NCBI GenBank assembly: GCA_003586005.1
Contig: NSKI01000003.1
Location: forward strand, 1-64,000
DNA from: Haloplasmatales bacterium 4B
GTDB taxonomy: Bacteria > Bacillota_I > Bacilli_A > Haloplasmatales > Haloplasmataceae
Direction of reading: 5' to 3'
DNA length: 64,000 nt
In this document: in pieces, positions 1 through 10,841 of the stretch
How positions within the stretch are numbered: the stretch's first letter is position 1
How the letters are laid out: every line of letters starts with the position of its first letter
Program-made: the position numbers and the translations under genes
Notes under the pieces: model-generated
Told to the model about the DNA's origin: nothing
Seen by the model: the letters and a program-made list of their open reading frames with translations, nothing else
The model's database searches: none

Positions 1-91
1 TTTTTGATTCTGTCTCAAAGGTTTTAACTTAAGAATTTTAATTCTTACAATCTATTCTGTTTAGTTTTCAAAGATCTACTCGCAATTACGC
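1..91 (-). other. 5' leader of an rRNA operon (16S side), gene body outside the window
   Basis: Read on the minus strand, this stretch contains GATCTTTGAAAACTAAACAG (about 75-56), the antitermination-type 'CTTTGAAAACT' element that precedes 16S and 23S rRNA genes in Firmicutes. It lies directly downstream of three tandem sigma-A-like promoters. The 16S rRNA gene itself must start just left of position 1. An internal 16S-23S spacer is unlikely because the promoters and the rpsI terminator lie immediately upstream. Confidence 0.7.
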
Positions 92-97
92 CATATT

Positions 98-126
98 ATA
101 TTATCATTTATGCGTAATTTTGTCAA
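98..126 (-). promoter_or_regulatory. rRNA operon promoter P1 (proximal)
   Basis: Minus strand: TTGACA (126-121), 17-bp spacer, TAATAT (103-98). The start site would be near 91, giving a leader that contains the rrn element. Confidence 0.75.
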
Positions 127-175
127 CTTATTTTTTCGCTTTTTAAACTTTACATTTCATCAGCGACAATATAGA

Positions 176-204
176 ATTCTATCACCTATTCGCCAAGTTG
201 TCAA
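176..204 (-). promoter_or_regulatory. rRNA operon promoter P2
   Basis: Minus strand: TTGACA (204-199), 17-bp spacer, TAGAAT (181-176). It lies 78 bp upstream of P1. Confidence 0.75.
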
Positions 205-250
205 CATCTTTCTGCCTTTTTTTCACTCTTGTTTTCCTCAAGGACTTATG

Positions 251-279
251 ATTCTATCACTTCTTTTATATATAGTCAA
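251..279 (-). promoter_or_regulatory. rRNA operon promoter P3 (distal)
   Basis: Minus strand: TTGACT (279-274), 17-bp spacer, TAGAAT (256-251). It lies 75 bp upstream of P2. All three promoters have the same spacer length and near-consensus boxes. Confidence 0.7.
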
Positions 280-424
280 CAACTGCTTTTTTCCAGTTTG
301 TCTAATAACACAATGTATCCTACCACTATTATATTAATGTTGAAAACATTTATGATAAAAGAAAACAGCCAACTTAGCTATACACATTATTATGGCTCGA
401 GATATTCAATTTAATTCATATATA

Positions 425-456
425 TAAAAAAAGCAACATCCTTTTGGATATTGCCT
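425..456 (-). terminator. Rho-independent terminator of rplM-rpsI
   Basis: Minus strand hairpin GCAATATCC-AAAA-GGATGTTGC followed by a run of seven T, directly after the rpsI stop codon. It insulates the ribosomal-protein pair from the rRNA promoters. Confidence 0.85.
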
Positions 457-466
457 TGTAAACAAA

Positions 467-859
467 TTAACGTTTTGAGAATTGTGGTGCACGACGAGCT
501 TTTTTAAGACCATATTTTTTACGTTCTTTAGCACGTGGATCACGAGTTATTAGTCCTGCTTTCTTTAATACCTCACGGTAATCAGGATTTGCTACTAATA
601 AAGCACGAGTTATCCCTAAACGAATCGCTCCAGCTTGCCCAGTGATACCTCCACCAAATACATTAACAAACACATCATAGTTATTAACATTTTCAGTTAA
701 AGCTAATGGCTGTAAAACATCTAAACGAGTAGCTGGATTCGGAATATAATTTTCAAATTCACGACGATTAATAACTATTTTCCCTGTTCCTGGTATTAGA
801 CGAACTCGAGCAACTGAACTTTTACGTCTACCAGTTCCTAAATATTGTACTTTGTTCAT
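467..859 (-). CDS. rpsI: 30S ribosomal protein S9
   Basis: S9 is a small-subunit protein whose C-terminal tail reaches into the P site. The 130-residue product has the family's usual length. It starts with the [16 protein letters not shown] block (residues 6-21), has the [20 protein letters not shown] core (about 69-88), and ends in the basic tail [12 protein letters not shown] that contacts tRNA. It follows rplM by 18 bp, the normal L13-S9 operon order, with a good ribosome-binding site (GGAGG) before the ATG. Regulation is expected to be shared with rplM through its leader. There is nothing unusual in the protein. What is unusual is the position of the pair next to an rRNA operon and about 52 kb away from truA, its usual upstream neighbour in Firmicutes. 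Confidence 0.98.
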   Translation of the reverse strand: MNKVQYLGTGRRKSSVARVRLIPGTGKIVINRREFENYIPNPATRLDVLQPLALTENVNNYDVFVNVFGGGITGQAGAIRLGITRALLVANPDYREVLKKAGLITRDPRAKERKKYGLKKARRAPQFSKR

Positions 860-877
860 ATATTGCCTCCTCCTTTA

Positions 878-1318
878 TTAACCTTGAAGCTCATAAACTT
901 CAGGTTTTTGCGCAACATGTGGATGCTCGTTACCACTATACACGAATAACTTCTTAATAAGTTGTCTACCTAAACGACCTTTAGGTAACATCCCAGCAAT
1001 CGCAATTTCAAGCATTTTTTGAGGCTGAGTTGCATTCATAACTTTAGCTGTTCTAGATTTTAAACCACCTGGATATCCAGAATGGTGAACATATAATTTT
1101 TTATTCCATTTGTCTCCAGTTAATTCAATTTTCTCTGCATTAACAATAATAACATTATCTCCACAATCAACATGTGGTGTAAATGTTGGTTTATGTTTAC
1201 CGCGTAATAGTGTTGCTACTTCAGTTGATAAACGTCCTAAAGTTTTGCCCTCGGCATCAACAACATACCATTTACGCTCTATATTTTGCGCATTTGCCAT
1301 AAATGTTGTACGCATCAT
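878..1318 (-). CDS. rplM: 50S ribosomal protein L13
   Basis: L13 is an early-assembly protein of the large subunit. The sequence shows the family start ([26 protein letters not shown]), the [20 protein letters not shown] block and the [10 protein letters not shown] motif near residue 115. Two adjacent ATG codons (1318 and 1315) compete as starts. The AGGAGG ribosome-binding site is 8 nt from the first and 11 nt from the second; Bacillus L13 proteins begin with a single M-R-T-T, so the second is also plausible. The gene is first in a two-gene operon with rpsI and is preceded by its own promoter and a structured leader. Confidence 0.97.
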   Translation of the reverse strand: MMRTTFMANAQNIERKWYVVDAEGKTLGRLSTEVATLLRGKHKPTFTPHVDCGDNVIIVNAEKIELTGDKWNKKLYVHHSGYPGGLKSRTAKVMNATQPQKMLEIAIAGMLPKGRLGRQLIKKLFVYSGNEHPHVAQKPEVYELQG

Positions 1319-1410
1319 AAAAGTATCCTCCTACTTTGATTTTAACTATTTAATATATATCTATTTCCCTTTTTCATGGGGCTACAAAAAAGTGGAAAGG
1401 AAATGTACCA
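1319..1410 (-). promoter_or_regulatory. Putative L13 autoregulatory mRNA leader
   Basis: About 92 nt separate the predicted start site from rplM. The 5' part contains CCTTTCCACTTTTTTGTAGC followed by a CCC-ATGAAAAA-GGG hairpin, resembling from memory the L13 leader that Firmicutes use for autogenous control of rplM-rpsI. A covariance-model search would settle it; I base it on position and partial sequence resemblance only. Confidence 0.5.
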
Positions 1411-1416
1411 AATTTT

Positions 1417-1445
1417 ATAATATAAAACTTTTATTAAAATGTCAA
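1417..1445 (-). promoter_or_regulatory. Promoter of rplM-rpsI
   Basis: Minus strand: TTGACA (1445-1440), 17-bp spacer, TATTAT (1422-1417). No other strong promoter is visible before rplM. Confidence 0.7.
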
Positions 1446-1497
1446 GATTTTTCTGCTTAAATTTTAAAATTATAAAGAATTTACTTGTATCTAGTAG

Positions 1498-3456
<1,959 letters not shown>

Positions 3457-3469
3457 TTAAATTTTTGCA

Positions 3470-3706
3470 TAAAAAAACCCTAGCTTTAATAGCTAGGGAC
3501 GAATAACCGCGGTACCACCCTAATTTGACTTATCTAAAGACACACTCAAAATTTTAACGCAATTAACGTATTATCCTAAATAAATTCAGATAATATACTC
3601 AGGAACCATCTTCAATAATTTTCCCTTGTCTTTTTCCACCCTTAAGACTCTCTTTTAAGCTTGAATTATTTACTCTTTCCGTCACAGTTTATTTATATAT
3701 TAATTA
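3470..3706 (-). promoter_or_regulatory. T-box riboswitch, methionine specifier
   Basis: Minus strand. The T-box sequence GGGTGGTACCGCGG lies at about 3520-3507 and overlaps an antiterminator. It is followed by the terminator CCTAGC-TATTAAA-GCTAGG with seven T (about 3499-3472). Stem I shows the AGAGAG bulge and GGTGGAA element (about 3650-3630), and the specifier loop carries ATG (Met) at 3609-3607 in the context GAAG-ATG-G. This matches the downstream metG. Confidence 0.92.
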
Positions 3707-3712
3707 TTTAAT

Positions 3713-3741
3713 AGTATATGTTATTAGATAGTATATGTCAA
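3713..3741 (-). promoter_or_regulatory. Promoter of metG
   Basis: Minus strand: TTGACA (3741-3736), 17-bp spacer, TATACT (3718-3713). A start near 3706 gives a T-box leader of about 260 nt. Confidence 0.75.
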
Positions 3742-3811
3742 TAGCTTATTTATTATAAACATAAATTTATTATTATATGTGATTAACAACCATTATATAT
3801 ACATTATAGAA

Positions 3812-3841
3812 ATAAAAAGAATCGTTTTAATAACGATTCCT
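3812..3841 (-). terminator. Terminator of pgk
   Basis: Minus strand hairpin GAATCGTT / AACGATTC followed by TTTTTATT. It overlaps the last base of the pgk stop codon. Confidence 0.8.
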
Positions 3842-5036
3842 ACTTATCTGCAATAGCGACAACACCAGGCAATTCCTTACCTTCCAGATACTCTAGTGAA
3901 GCTCCACCGCCTGTGGATATATGGGTAAATCTATCTGCATAACCTAATTGAATAGCTGCTGCAGCGCTATCTCCACCACCAATTATGGTGATTGCTTCAT
4001 TCAAATTTGCGATAGATTCACAAACATCTTTTGTTCCATTTGCGAAATTTTCCATTTCAAAAACACCCATTGGTCCATTCCAAACAACTGTCTTAGCTCC
4101 TTGTAATTCTTTAGTAAAAAGTTCTACACTCTTAGGTCCAATATCAAGCCCTATTTCATCTTCAGCAATTTCATTTACATCAACAACACGAAATGGGCTA
4201 TCATTACTAAAAGACTTAGCGGCTAATGTATCTATTGGTAATACTAGTTTATCACCAGCTTTTTCGATTAATGCTTTAGCAAATTCTAATCTATCATCTT
4301 CTACTAATGATTTACCGATTTTTAAACCTTTGGCTTTTAAAAAGGTGTACATCATCCCTCCACCAACAAGCACTTTGTCAGCTTTATTTAATAAATTTTC
4401 AATAACTGCAATTTTATCAGAAACCTTTGCTCCACCTAAAATTGCTACGTAAGGATGAACAGGATTATCAACTGCTCCACCAATAAATTCAATTTCTTTT
4501 TCCATCAAAAATCCTGAAACACATTCAATATTCGAAGCAATCCCAACATTAGACGCATGATTACGATGAGCTGTTCCAAAAGCATCGTTAACAAAAACAT
4601 CACCTAGACTTGCCCAGTATTTACCTAGGTCTGGATCATTTTTTGATTCTTTTTTACCATCAATATCTTCAAAACGAGTGTTTTCAAATAATAAACAGTC
4701 GCCATCATTTAACGCATTTATCGCTTTTTCTAATTTTTCACCACGAGTAACATCAATAAATGTAATTTCTTTGCCAAGTAATTCACTTAATCTTATCGAA
4801 ACTTTTTTCAAAGAATTTTTTACTTTATCTTCCTCTGATTTAACTTTACCTAAATGTGAAAATAAAATTACCTTACCTCCTTGTTCAACAATATACTTAA
4901 TAGTCGGTAATGCTTGGACAATTCGATTATCATCTGTAATTTCTTCAGTATTTTTATCCATCGGCACATTAAAATCAACACGCACCAGTATTTTGCGTCC
5001 CTTTAATTCCACATCTTTAACCGTTTTTTTCGCCAT
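3840..5036 (-). CDS. pgk: Phosphoglycerate kinase
   Basis: Glycolytic enzyme that converts 1,3-bisphosphoglycerate and ADP into 3-phosphoglycerate and ATP. The 398-residue protein has the full family set: the [11 protein letters not shown] signature near residue 15, substrate-binding SHLGK (60-64), NDAFGTAHR (about 150), the hinge around GGAKVSDK (204-211), and the nucleotide site WNGPMGVFE and GGGDSAAA near the C-terminus. It is transcribed alone from its own promoter with its own terminator, unlike the gap-pgk-tpi operon common in Bacilli. A Rex-like palindrome lies just upstream of the promoter, so redox control is possible. The AGGAGG site supports the ATG at 5036. Confidence 0.98.
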   Translation of the reverse strand: MAKKTVKDVELKGRKILVRVDFNVPMDKNTEEITDDNRIVQALPTIKYIVEQGGKVILFSHLGKVKSEEDKVKNSLKKVSIRLSELLGKEITFIDVTRGEKLEKAINALNDGDCLLFENTRFEDIDGKKESKNDPDLGKYWASLGDVFVNDAFGTAHRNHASNVGIASNIECVSGFLMEKEIEFIGGAVDNPVHPYVAILGGAKVSDKIAVIENLLNKADKVLVGGGMMYTFLKAKGLKIGKSLVEDDRLEFAKALIEKAGDKLVLPIDTLAAKSFSNDSPFRVVDVNEIAEDEIGLDIGPKSVELFTKELQGAKTVVWNGPMGVFEMENFANGTKDVCESIANLNEAITIIGGGDSAAAAIQLGYADRFTHISTGGGASLEYLEGKELPGVVAIADK

Positions 5037-5067
5037 TATTGAAGCCTCCTATTTTGTAATCAGTTTA

Positions 5068-5096
5068 ATTATAATTCTAATCTAGTTTTTTTTCAA
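5068..5096 (-). promoter_or_regulatory. Promoter of pgk
   Basis: Minus strand: TTGAAA (5096-5091), 17-bp spacer, TATAAT (5073-5068). Confidence 0.75.
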
Positions 5097-5101
5097 TCAC
5101 A

Positions 5102-5119
5102 TTGTACATCATTTCACAA
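5102..5119. promoter_or_regulatory. Rex-like operator upstream of pgk
   Basis: The minus strand reads TTGTGAAATGATGTACAA, an imperfect palindrome that fits the Rex consensus TTGTGAA-N4-TTCACAA with two mismatches in the right half. It lies 5 bp upstream of the -35 box. Assignment to Rex is inference. Confidence 0.4.
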
Positions 5120-6340
5120 CTAAAGCGTTTTTATTAATTTATAAAGTTCATACATTAGTCCCATCATCGATCTAACCCTTACTTTAGTTCGGTCGCCATT
5201 GTATTGATGCTTATAAACTTTAGCACGTCCTTGAAAATATATCGCTGTATAAACTAAACCTACAGGTTTATCAATAGTCCCTCCTGTAGGACCAGCTATC
5301 CCGGTAACAGCTAACCCTATATCAGCATGACTATTTACGGTTACATTTTTCGCCATATCTTCTGCTACTTCTTTAGAAACAGCGCCATATTGCATTAATA
5401 AATCTTTATTAACACCTAGTCTATTGATTTTTGCTTCATTACTGTAAGTTATTAGTCCTTCTAATAAAATCTTTGAGCTTCCCGAAACATCAACAATACT
5501 AGAAGTTACCATACCTCCAGTACAACTTTCCGCGATAGCTAATGTTATATTTTTTTCTGACATTAAGTCTACTATTATTTCTTGAATACTTCTTGACCAA
5601 TCACCGATAATATAATCACTTAAAATTTCTTCAAATCCTTTACAACACGCCTCAAAATTGGCTCTATCATTTATATGTGGTGTTGAAACCATATAATCTA
5701 TAACGCCAACTGATGCATAAGGAGCTACTTTAATTGTTGGATATTTTTCATATAGAGATTTTATCAATGTCTCAGCATGAGATTCCCCTATATTCATCAA
5801 TCTAAATTGTTTTTCTAATATAATTACCTTTTCTTTATCTTTCAAATATGGAACGACGGTTTCATTTAACATAGGTTCTAATTCTTTCGGTGGTCCAGGA
5901 AGGTTTATCACTATTTTTTGTTCCTTCTCAAAAATCATACCTGGAGCTGTTCCATTATCATTTTTAATAATTAAAGCATTCTTAATAAAATATGCTTGCT
6001 TAATATTATTATCTGTCATATTTACACTATGAAAATAAGTTTTTATTTTTTCCAATTCTTCTGAAGCTAAAATCATTTCTTCTTTAAAATATTTAGCACA
6101 CACTTCTTTTGTCAAATCATCAACTGTTGGACCTAATCCACCAGTTGTAATTACAACTGAAGCATCCTTGTATAAAAAATCTAAAGCATCCATAATTTCA
6201 TGCACATTATCCCTAACTGCTAAATGATTTGTCACGATAAAGTGATTTGATTCTAATACTTTAGCTACATATGAAGCATTAGTATTCATTGTTTTCCCAA
6301 TGACTACTTCATCCCCTATTGTCAAAATTGCTACTTTCAT
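5120..6340 (-). CDS. cinA: CinA family protein: nicotinamide-nucleotide amidase with MoaB-like N-terminal domain
   Basis: CinA combines an N-terminal MoaB/MogA-like domain, which in studied homologues has ADP-ribose pyrophosphatase activity, with a C-terminal PncC domain that deamidates nicotinamide mononucleotide for NAD recycling. The 406-residue protein shows the N-terminal GDEVVIGKTMNTNASYVAK and TTGGLGPTVDDLTK motifs (residues 8-26 and 65-78) and the C-terminal AESCTGGMVTSSIVDVSGSS and GIAGPTGGT motifs of PncC (about 268 and 345). It lies 9 bp downstream of the AGCS transporter gene and is probably co-transcribed with it. In Bacilli cinA usually sits next to recA; here it does not. Competence induction cannot be inferred from this context. 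Confidence 0.93.
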   Translation of the reverse strand: MKVAILTIGDEVVIGKTMNTNASYVAKVLESNHFIVTNHLAVRDNVHEIMDALDFLYKDASVVITTGGLGPTVDDLTKEVCAKYFKEEMILASEELEKIKTYFHSVNMTDNNIKQAYFIKNALIIKNDNGTAPGMIFEKEQKIVINLPGPPKELEPMLNETVVPYLKDKEKVIILEKQFRLMNIGESHAETLIKSLYEKYPTIKVAPYASVGVIDYMVSTPHINDRANFEACCKGFEEILSDYIIGDWSRSIQEIIVDLMSEKNITLAIAESCTGGMVTSSIVDVSGSSKILLEGLITYSNEAKINRLGVNKDLLMQYGAVSKEVAEDMAKNVTVNSHADIGLAVTGIAGPTGGTIDKPVGLVYTAIYFQGRAKVYKHQYNGDRTKVRVRSMMGLMYELYKLIKTL

Positions 6341-6349
6341 ATACTCTCC

Positions 6350-7747
6350 TTACTTACGCCAACTTTCTAATTCCCAGTTTTGATAGCGTAATTCATCTTT
6401 CTTTTTATATTTTAACTCAAAATCACCGAGTGCTTCAAGAGCTTTATCGCTTAAGATTAAAATTACTATAATATTTACAAATGCTGCAACGCCAACACCC
6501 ATATCAGCAAGTATCCAAGCAAAATCGGCTCGATAAACTGCACTCAAAAATATTATTAACAAAAAAACAGTTTTATAAATAAAATTGGCTATTTTATATA
6601 TCTTTTTTCTTCTAAATACAAAAATAAGATTTGATTGCGCATTATAAAAACCACTAAATAACGATGTATAGGCAAAGAAAAAAATAGCAATTGTTACAAA
6701 AAACGAACCAAAATTATTTACCACAGTATTAATTGAGGTACTTACAAATTCAGTATAATGCAACCCAACATAGCCTTGATATAAGATTCTACCTTTATCC
6801 ATAACATTGTAACAATCAGTTATTAATATCATAAACCCGGTAGCTGAACATACAATAATTGTATCAATGAAAACACAAAAAGTTGATACTAAACCTTGCT
6901 TTACTGGATGAGTTACATTGTTTGAAGCTGATATATTGGGTGAAGAACCAACCCCGGCTTCATTTGAAAATAACCCTCTTCTAATACCATAACTCAAAGA
7001 ACTCCCCATAATACTACCATATATAGCATCTTTATTAAATGCACTATTTAAAATTAACCCAAAAACATTGTCTAGAAAATTTATATTTACTATAATAATT
7101 ATTAACGCTATTAACAAATAAATAAATGCCATAAACGGAACGACGACTTCTGCAACATTAATAATTCTTTTTGCATTTCCAAAGATAATATAGCCAACTG
7201 ATATAGACACTATCAAACCTATAACTACTTTAGGGAAATTAAAAGTAGTGTTCATTGTTGTAGATATAGTAGCTGATTGGATTGTGGGTAATAATAAACC
7301 AATACAAATAAAAAATATAAAAGAAATTACATGTGCCCAAAAAGGAGATCCAATTCCTTTTAAAATATAATAAGCAGGACCTCCTCGATATTCACCATTA
7401 ATCTCTATCTTATACATTTGTCCTAATGTATTTTCTATAAATGATAAGACAGAACAAAACAACGCCGTTATCCACATCCAAAAAATAACACCCGGTCCAC
7501 CATAAAGAATCGCGATAGAAACACCAATTATATTTCCTGCCCCAATATGACTTGCTAGAATCAAAGCTACAGTTTGAAAAGAAGAGATTTTTTCTTTGTC
7601 AGGATTTTTTTCAAATAATAGTTTAGGCATTAATTTAATAAACCTAAATTGTACAAGTTTAGTTTTTATACAAAAATAAATGCTAGCAAAAATTAATATT
7701 ACAATAAGTGGCCAGCCCCAGATAATTTTACTAACAATATAATCCAT
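6350..7747 (-). CDS. Sodium:alanine/glycine-type symporter (AGCS family)
   Basis: Inner-membrane amino-acid carrier driven by sodium or proton. The 465-residue, highly hydrophobic protein has about ten membrane segments and both AGCS hallmarks: GAGNIIGV at 69-76 and GIRRGLFSNEAG at 254-265, followed by GVGSSP. AGCS proteins carry alanine or glycine and occasionally other small amino acids. The gene lies next to the proline-catabolic operon, so proline or alanine uptake is conceivable, but a terminator separates the two transcription units and the substrate cannot be read from sequence. It is followed after 9 bp by cinA. The ribosome-binding site GGAGG supports the ATG at 7747. Confidence 0.93.
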   Translation of the reverse strand: MDYIVSKIIWGWPLIVILIFASIYFCIKTKLVQFRFIKLMPKLLFEKNPDKEKISSFQTVALILASHIGAGNIIGVSIAILYGGPGVIFWMWITALFCSVLSFIENTLGQMYKIEINGEYRGGPAYYILKGIGSPFWAHVISFIFFICIGLLLPTIQSATISTTMNTTFNFPKVVIGLIVSISVGYIIFGNAKRIINVAEVVVPFMAFIYLLIALIIIIVNINFLDNVFGLILNSAFNKDAIYGSIMGSSLSYGIRRGLFSNEAGVGSSPNISASNNVTHPVKQGLVSTFCVFIDTIIVCSATGFMILITDCYNVMDKGRILYQGYVGLHYTEFVSTSINTVVNNFGSFFVTIAIFFFAYTSLFSGFYNAQSNLIFVFRRKKIYKIANFIYKTVFLLIIFLSAVYRADFAWILADMGVGVAAFVNIIVILILSDKALEALGDFELKYKKKDELRYQNWELESWRK

Positions 7748-7811
7748 ATTCCCTCCACCATTTTATTTAATTATTACTATTTTATTCAATGAGAGGTGGT
7801 AAATATGATAA

Positions 7812-7841
7812 ATAAAAAAAGGTCGTGAAAATTCACAACCA
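7812..7841 (-). terminator. Terminator of the proline-catabolic operon
   Basis: Minus strand hairpin GGTTGTGAA-T-TTCACGACC (one G-T pair), then seven T, placed directly after rocA. Confidence 0.88.
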
Positions 7842-7849
7842 TTCTTTCT

Positions 7850-9403
7850 TTAAAGACTCTCACTAATTGTTTTCCCTTGCATATGTAGGATTAAATAATC
7901 TGGTCCTCCCGCTTTAGAATCTGTTCCACTCATATTAAATCCACCAAATGGTTGGTAACCTACTATGGCGCCTGTACATTTACGGTTAAAATATAAATTA
8001 CCGACATGGAACTCTTCACGAGCTTTCTCTAAATGCACACGATTATTAGAAATCACAGCTCCCGTTAATCCGTATTCTGTATTATTAGCAACCTCAATTG
8101 CCTCGTTAAAATCTTTCACTTTCGTTATCGCAACAAATGGTCCAAATATCTCTTCTTGCATGATTCTGGCAAATGGATCAACATCAATTATAACAGTTGG
8201 TTCAACAAACCAGCCAACAGATGCATCAACTTTACCACCCGCAACAATTTTCCCTTCATTTGCTCCGATTTTTATATATTCGCTTAAACGTTCAAATGCT
8301 TTCTCATCTATAACTGGTCCCATATAATTCGAGAAGTCATAAGGATCGCCTATAGTTAAAGCTTTTGTTTTTTCTACTACTTTACTTATAACTTCATCAT
8401 AGACATCTTGGTGAATAATCGCTCTTGAGCAAGCGCTACATTTTTGTCCACTAAAACCAAAGGATGATTTAACAATAGCATCAGCTGCAAGCTCAGTATC
8501 GATATCGCTATCAACAACAATAGCATCTTTTCCGCCCATTTCAGCAATTACTCGCTTTAACCATATTTGTCCTTTTTGAACTTTTGCAGCTTTTTCGTAT
8601 ATAGATGCTCCTACATTCTTTGAACCAGTAAAAGATATAAAACGAATTTTTGGATGATTAACAATGTATTCACCTATCTCTGAACCTTTTCCTGGAACAA
8701 AATTTACAACACCAGCTGGCAACCCAGCTTCTTCTAAAACTTCCACAAATTTATAAGCGATTATTTGAGTAGTTGAAGCTGGTTTTAATAATACTGTATT
8801 CCCACTAACTACCGCTGCAGTTGTCATACCTGTTAATATTGCAAGTGGGAAATTCCAAGGTGTAATAACAGCACCAACACCTAGAGGGATATACCGATAT
8901 TCGTTTCGCTCAATATTTCGGCGGCTTAAGACCTTGTTATCTATTGAACCAAGTTCTAACATTTGTCGCCCATAAAATTCTAAGAAATCAATAGCTTCTG
9001 CTGTATCAGCGTCTGCTTCAATCCATGGTTTCCCAGCTTCCTTCGTCAATAAAGCACTAAATTCAAATTTACGACGTCTTATAATGGCTGCCGTTTTAAA
9101 CAAAACATCTGCTCTGACTTTCGGATCAACTTTACTCCAAGTTTTAAACGTATCTAAAGCAACTTCCATCGCCTCTTCAGCTTCTTTTATTCCTGCCTGA
9201 TGGATACTACCTATTAATTCTTGGTGATTACTAGGATTATATGATTTAACTAATTGTCCGGTTTCAATTCTTTTCCCGCCTATAATAAGTGGATAATTTT
9301 TCTCATATTCTCCTACTTTTTTTAGACCTTTTTTAAACATTTCTTGATTTTCTTTTTTACTGAAATCCACTAGAGGTTCAGTTTTATATGTATATATCGC
9401 CAT
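7850..9403 (-). CDS. rocA: 1-pyrroline-5-carboxylate dehydrogenase (RocA type)
   Basis: NAD-dependent aldehyde dehydrogenase that oxidises glutamate semialdehyde (open form of pyrroline-5-carboxylate) to glutamate, the second step of proline catabolism. The 517-residue length and N-terminus ([10 protein letters not shown], then a [10 protein letters not shown] block) closely resemble Bacillus RocA. Catalytic residues are visible: Asn184 in TPWNFP, Glu288 in IAEMGG and the nucleophile Cys322 in SGQKCSAC. The FTGS nucleotide motif is at 258-261. It is the last gene of the operon, 21 bp after the flavin subunit of the dehydrogenase that should produce its substrate. That coupling is the main reason to read the upstream complex as a proline dehydrogenase. 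Confidence 0.95.
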   Translation of the reverse strand: MAIYTYKTEPLVDFSKKENQEMFKKGLKKVGEYEKNYPLIIGGKRIETGQLVKSYNPSNHQELIGSIHQAGIKEAEEAMEVALDTFKTWSKVDPKVRADVLFKTAAIIRRRKFEFSALLTKEAGKPWIEADADTAEAIDFLEFYGRQMLELGSIDNKVLSRRNIERNEYRYIPLGVGAVITPWNFPLAILTGMTTAAVVSGNTVLLKPASTTQIIAYKFVEVLEEAGLPAGVVNFVPGKGSEIGEYIVNHPKIRFISFTGSKNVGASIYEKAAKVQKGQIWLKRVIAEMGGKDAIVVDSDIDTELAADAIVKSSFGFSGQKCSACSRAIIHQDVYDEVISKVVEKTKALTIGDPYDFSNYMGPVIDEKAFERLSEYIKIGANEGKIVAGGKVDASVGWFVEPTVIIDVDPFARIMQEEIFGPFVAITKVKDFNEAIEVANNTEYGLTGAVISNNRVHLEKAREEFHVGNLYFNRKCTGAIVGYQPFGGFNMSGTDSKAGGPDYLILHMQGKTISESL

Positions 9404-9424
9404 TTTTTACTACCTACTACCTTT

Positions 9425-10570
9425 CTAAACTACTGATTTTTCATATATAAAATCTTTTTTATTTTTAAATCTACTTAGATGCAAATCACTAATGTCAATC
9501 GTAGACTTTTCCTTCAATATAATTTCCGATAACAAAAGTCCAGTCATTGGCGCAAACATAAATCCATGACCACTAAAACCACACGCTAAATAAAATCCTT
9601 CTAATTCATTAGTATCACTAATGATTGGTTGACGATCTGGAGACATGGTATATGACCCTCCCCATTGTCTTATAACACGAAGATTACCAACTAGCGGTAA
9701 TATTTCACAAACTGTTTTTGCCATTTCATCTAAAAATTTCCAAGTAGATTCATTACTATGATTATGCTCTACTTCAGGGTTACTTCGTCCCATAATAAAA
9801 CTTCCATGAGGAACTTGTTGACAATAGATGTTCTTAGTAAAAGACATAACCATCGGTCTTTGAACTTCCTCAATTGGTTCTGTTACTAAAATCTCATGAT
9901 TTTCAGCGTAAACAGGTATATTAACACCTGCCATATCGCCAATTTCTTTCGCATAACCTCCTGCTGCATTAACAACATTGTTTGAATTTATTTCCATATT
10001 AGCGGTGATAACTTTTTCAATTTTATTATTAACGATAATAATATCTGTAACTTCCTCATTAAAATAAAACTTTACACCTAGTCGTTTTGCTGCCTTAAAA
10101 TAAGCATCGGTCATACGAAATGGATTTAAATGACCATCTGTTGGACAAAAAGCGGCACCAGTAATAACATCTGTATTTAAATGCGGGACAATTTGTTTCG
10201 CTTCCTTTTTATTTATTTTTCTGGCTGGAATTCCTAAACTATTTTGAAGTTTTACATTTTTTTTAAATTGATGATCTTCTTCTTCATCAGTAGAAACAAG
10301 CAAATAACCTTCTTGCTTAAATTCAATGTCCCCATCATATTTTAATGTTTCTTTAGCTTTTTCAAAAAACTCAATACTCCCTTTAGCTAACAAACAATTC
10401 ATTTTCGTTCCCCATTGTTGCCTAATTCCAGCACCACATCTACCAGTAGATCCACTAGTAAGATATGCCTTTTCCAAAACAACAATGTCTTTAACACCCT
10501 TGATTGCTAAATTATAGGCAATACTACATCCACTAATTCCAGCACCAATAATTACATAATTAGCTTTCAT
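9425..10570 (-). CDS. FAD-dependent amino-acid dehydrogenase, catalytic subunit (probable proline dehydrogenase)
   Basis: D-amino-acid-oxidase/sarcosine-oxidase-like flavoprotein of about 381 residues. It has the FAD dinucleotide fold GAGISGCSIAY near the N-terminus, the ADP-binding VVLEKA end, a TSGSTGRCGAGIRQQWG segment typical of the multi-subunit dehydrogenase group, and the C-terminal FAD motif GGSYTMSPD...GFSGHGFMFAP. Homologues form the catalytic beta subunit of archaeal heteromeric L-proline dehydrogenases and of HcnC-like and octopine-type complexes. With rocA downstream, L-proline is the best guess; hydroxyproline or another secondary amine is possible. The ATG at 10570 is preferred over 10585 because AAGGAG sits 6 nt upstream; it overlaps the previous gene by 11 nt. 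No classical PutA/PRODH barrel protein is present in the window. Confidence 0.85.
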   Translation of the reverse strand: MKANYVIIGAGISGCSIAYNLAIKGVKDIVVLEKAYLTSGSTGRCGAGIRQQWGTKMNCLLAKGSIEFFEKAKETLKYDGDIEFKQEGYLLVSTDEEEDHQFKKNVKLQNSLGIPARKINKKEAKQIVPHLNTDVITGAAFCPTDGHLNPFRMTDAYFKAAKRLGVKFYFNEEVTDIIIVNNKIEKVITANMEINSNNVVNAAGGYAKEIGDMAGVNIPVYAENHEILVTEPIEEVQRPMVMSFTKNIYCQQVPHGSFIMGRSNPEVEHNHSNESTWKFLDEMAKTVCEILPLVGNLRVIRQWGGSYTMSPDRQPIISDTNELEGFYLACGFSGHGFMFAPMTGLLLSEIILKEKSTIDISDLHLSRFKNKKDFIYEKSVV

Positions 10571-10841
10571 TGTTTGCTCCTTCACAAATGGAATTTAGTT
10601 TTACTCCTGTTGCAAGTGGCCTCACTTTCTGAGTTTTTACATCTTCTAATTTCACTTTTAAATACTTACTAATTTCTCTTTGAACTAACTGACCACAGGT
10701 ATTACTTTGGCAAGGTCCCATACCAATTCTTAAGAGTCGTTTCAATTCCTCGAAACTGGTATAGCCTTGATCCATCATATCATGTAAATCTTGTAAGGTA
10801 ACATCCTCACAGCGACAAATAATCACATCTTTTTCACTCAT
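10560..10841 (-). CDS. BFD-like [2Fe-2S] subunit of the dehydrogenase complex
   Basis: A 93-residue protein of the bacterioferritin-associated-ferredoxin-like [2Fe-2S] fold. The four cysteines are in the expected pattern: IICRCEDV (C-x-C, residues 8-12) and GPCQSNTCG (C-x4-C, about 43-49). In heteromeric proline, hydroxyproline and opine-type dehydrogenases this domain carries electrons from the substrate flavin towards the NAD(P)-side flavoprotein. Its ATG overlaps the TGA of the upstream gene as ATGA, which indicates translational coupling and also shows that TGA is a stop codon in this genome. It overlaps the downstream flavin subunit by 11 nt. Confidence 0.87.
   Translation of the reverse strand: MSEKDVIICRCEDVTLQDLHDMMDQGYTSFEELKRLLRIGMGPCQSNTCGQLVQREISKYLKVKLEDVKTQKVRPLATGVKLNSICEGANNES

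Noticed and set aside
328-356. A fourth rRNA promoter with TATAAT at 333-328
   Set aside because: No acceptable -35 box at 16-18 bp.
110-414. Two plus-strand frames upstream of rpsI
   Set aside because: They cover the three rRNA promoters on the other strand, lack ribosome-binding sites and resemble no protein.
4678-5085. Plus-strand frame over the start of pgk, and similar antisense frames over metG, rocA, ecfA1, rpsE and others
   Set aside because: Each is antisense to an intact conserved gene and has a low-complexity Ser/Ile/Leu-rich composition typical of shadow frames.
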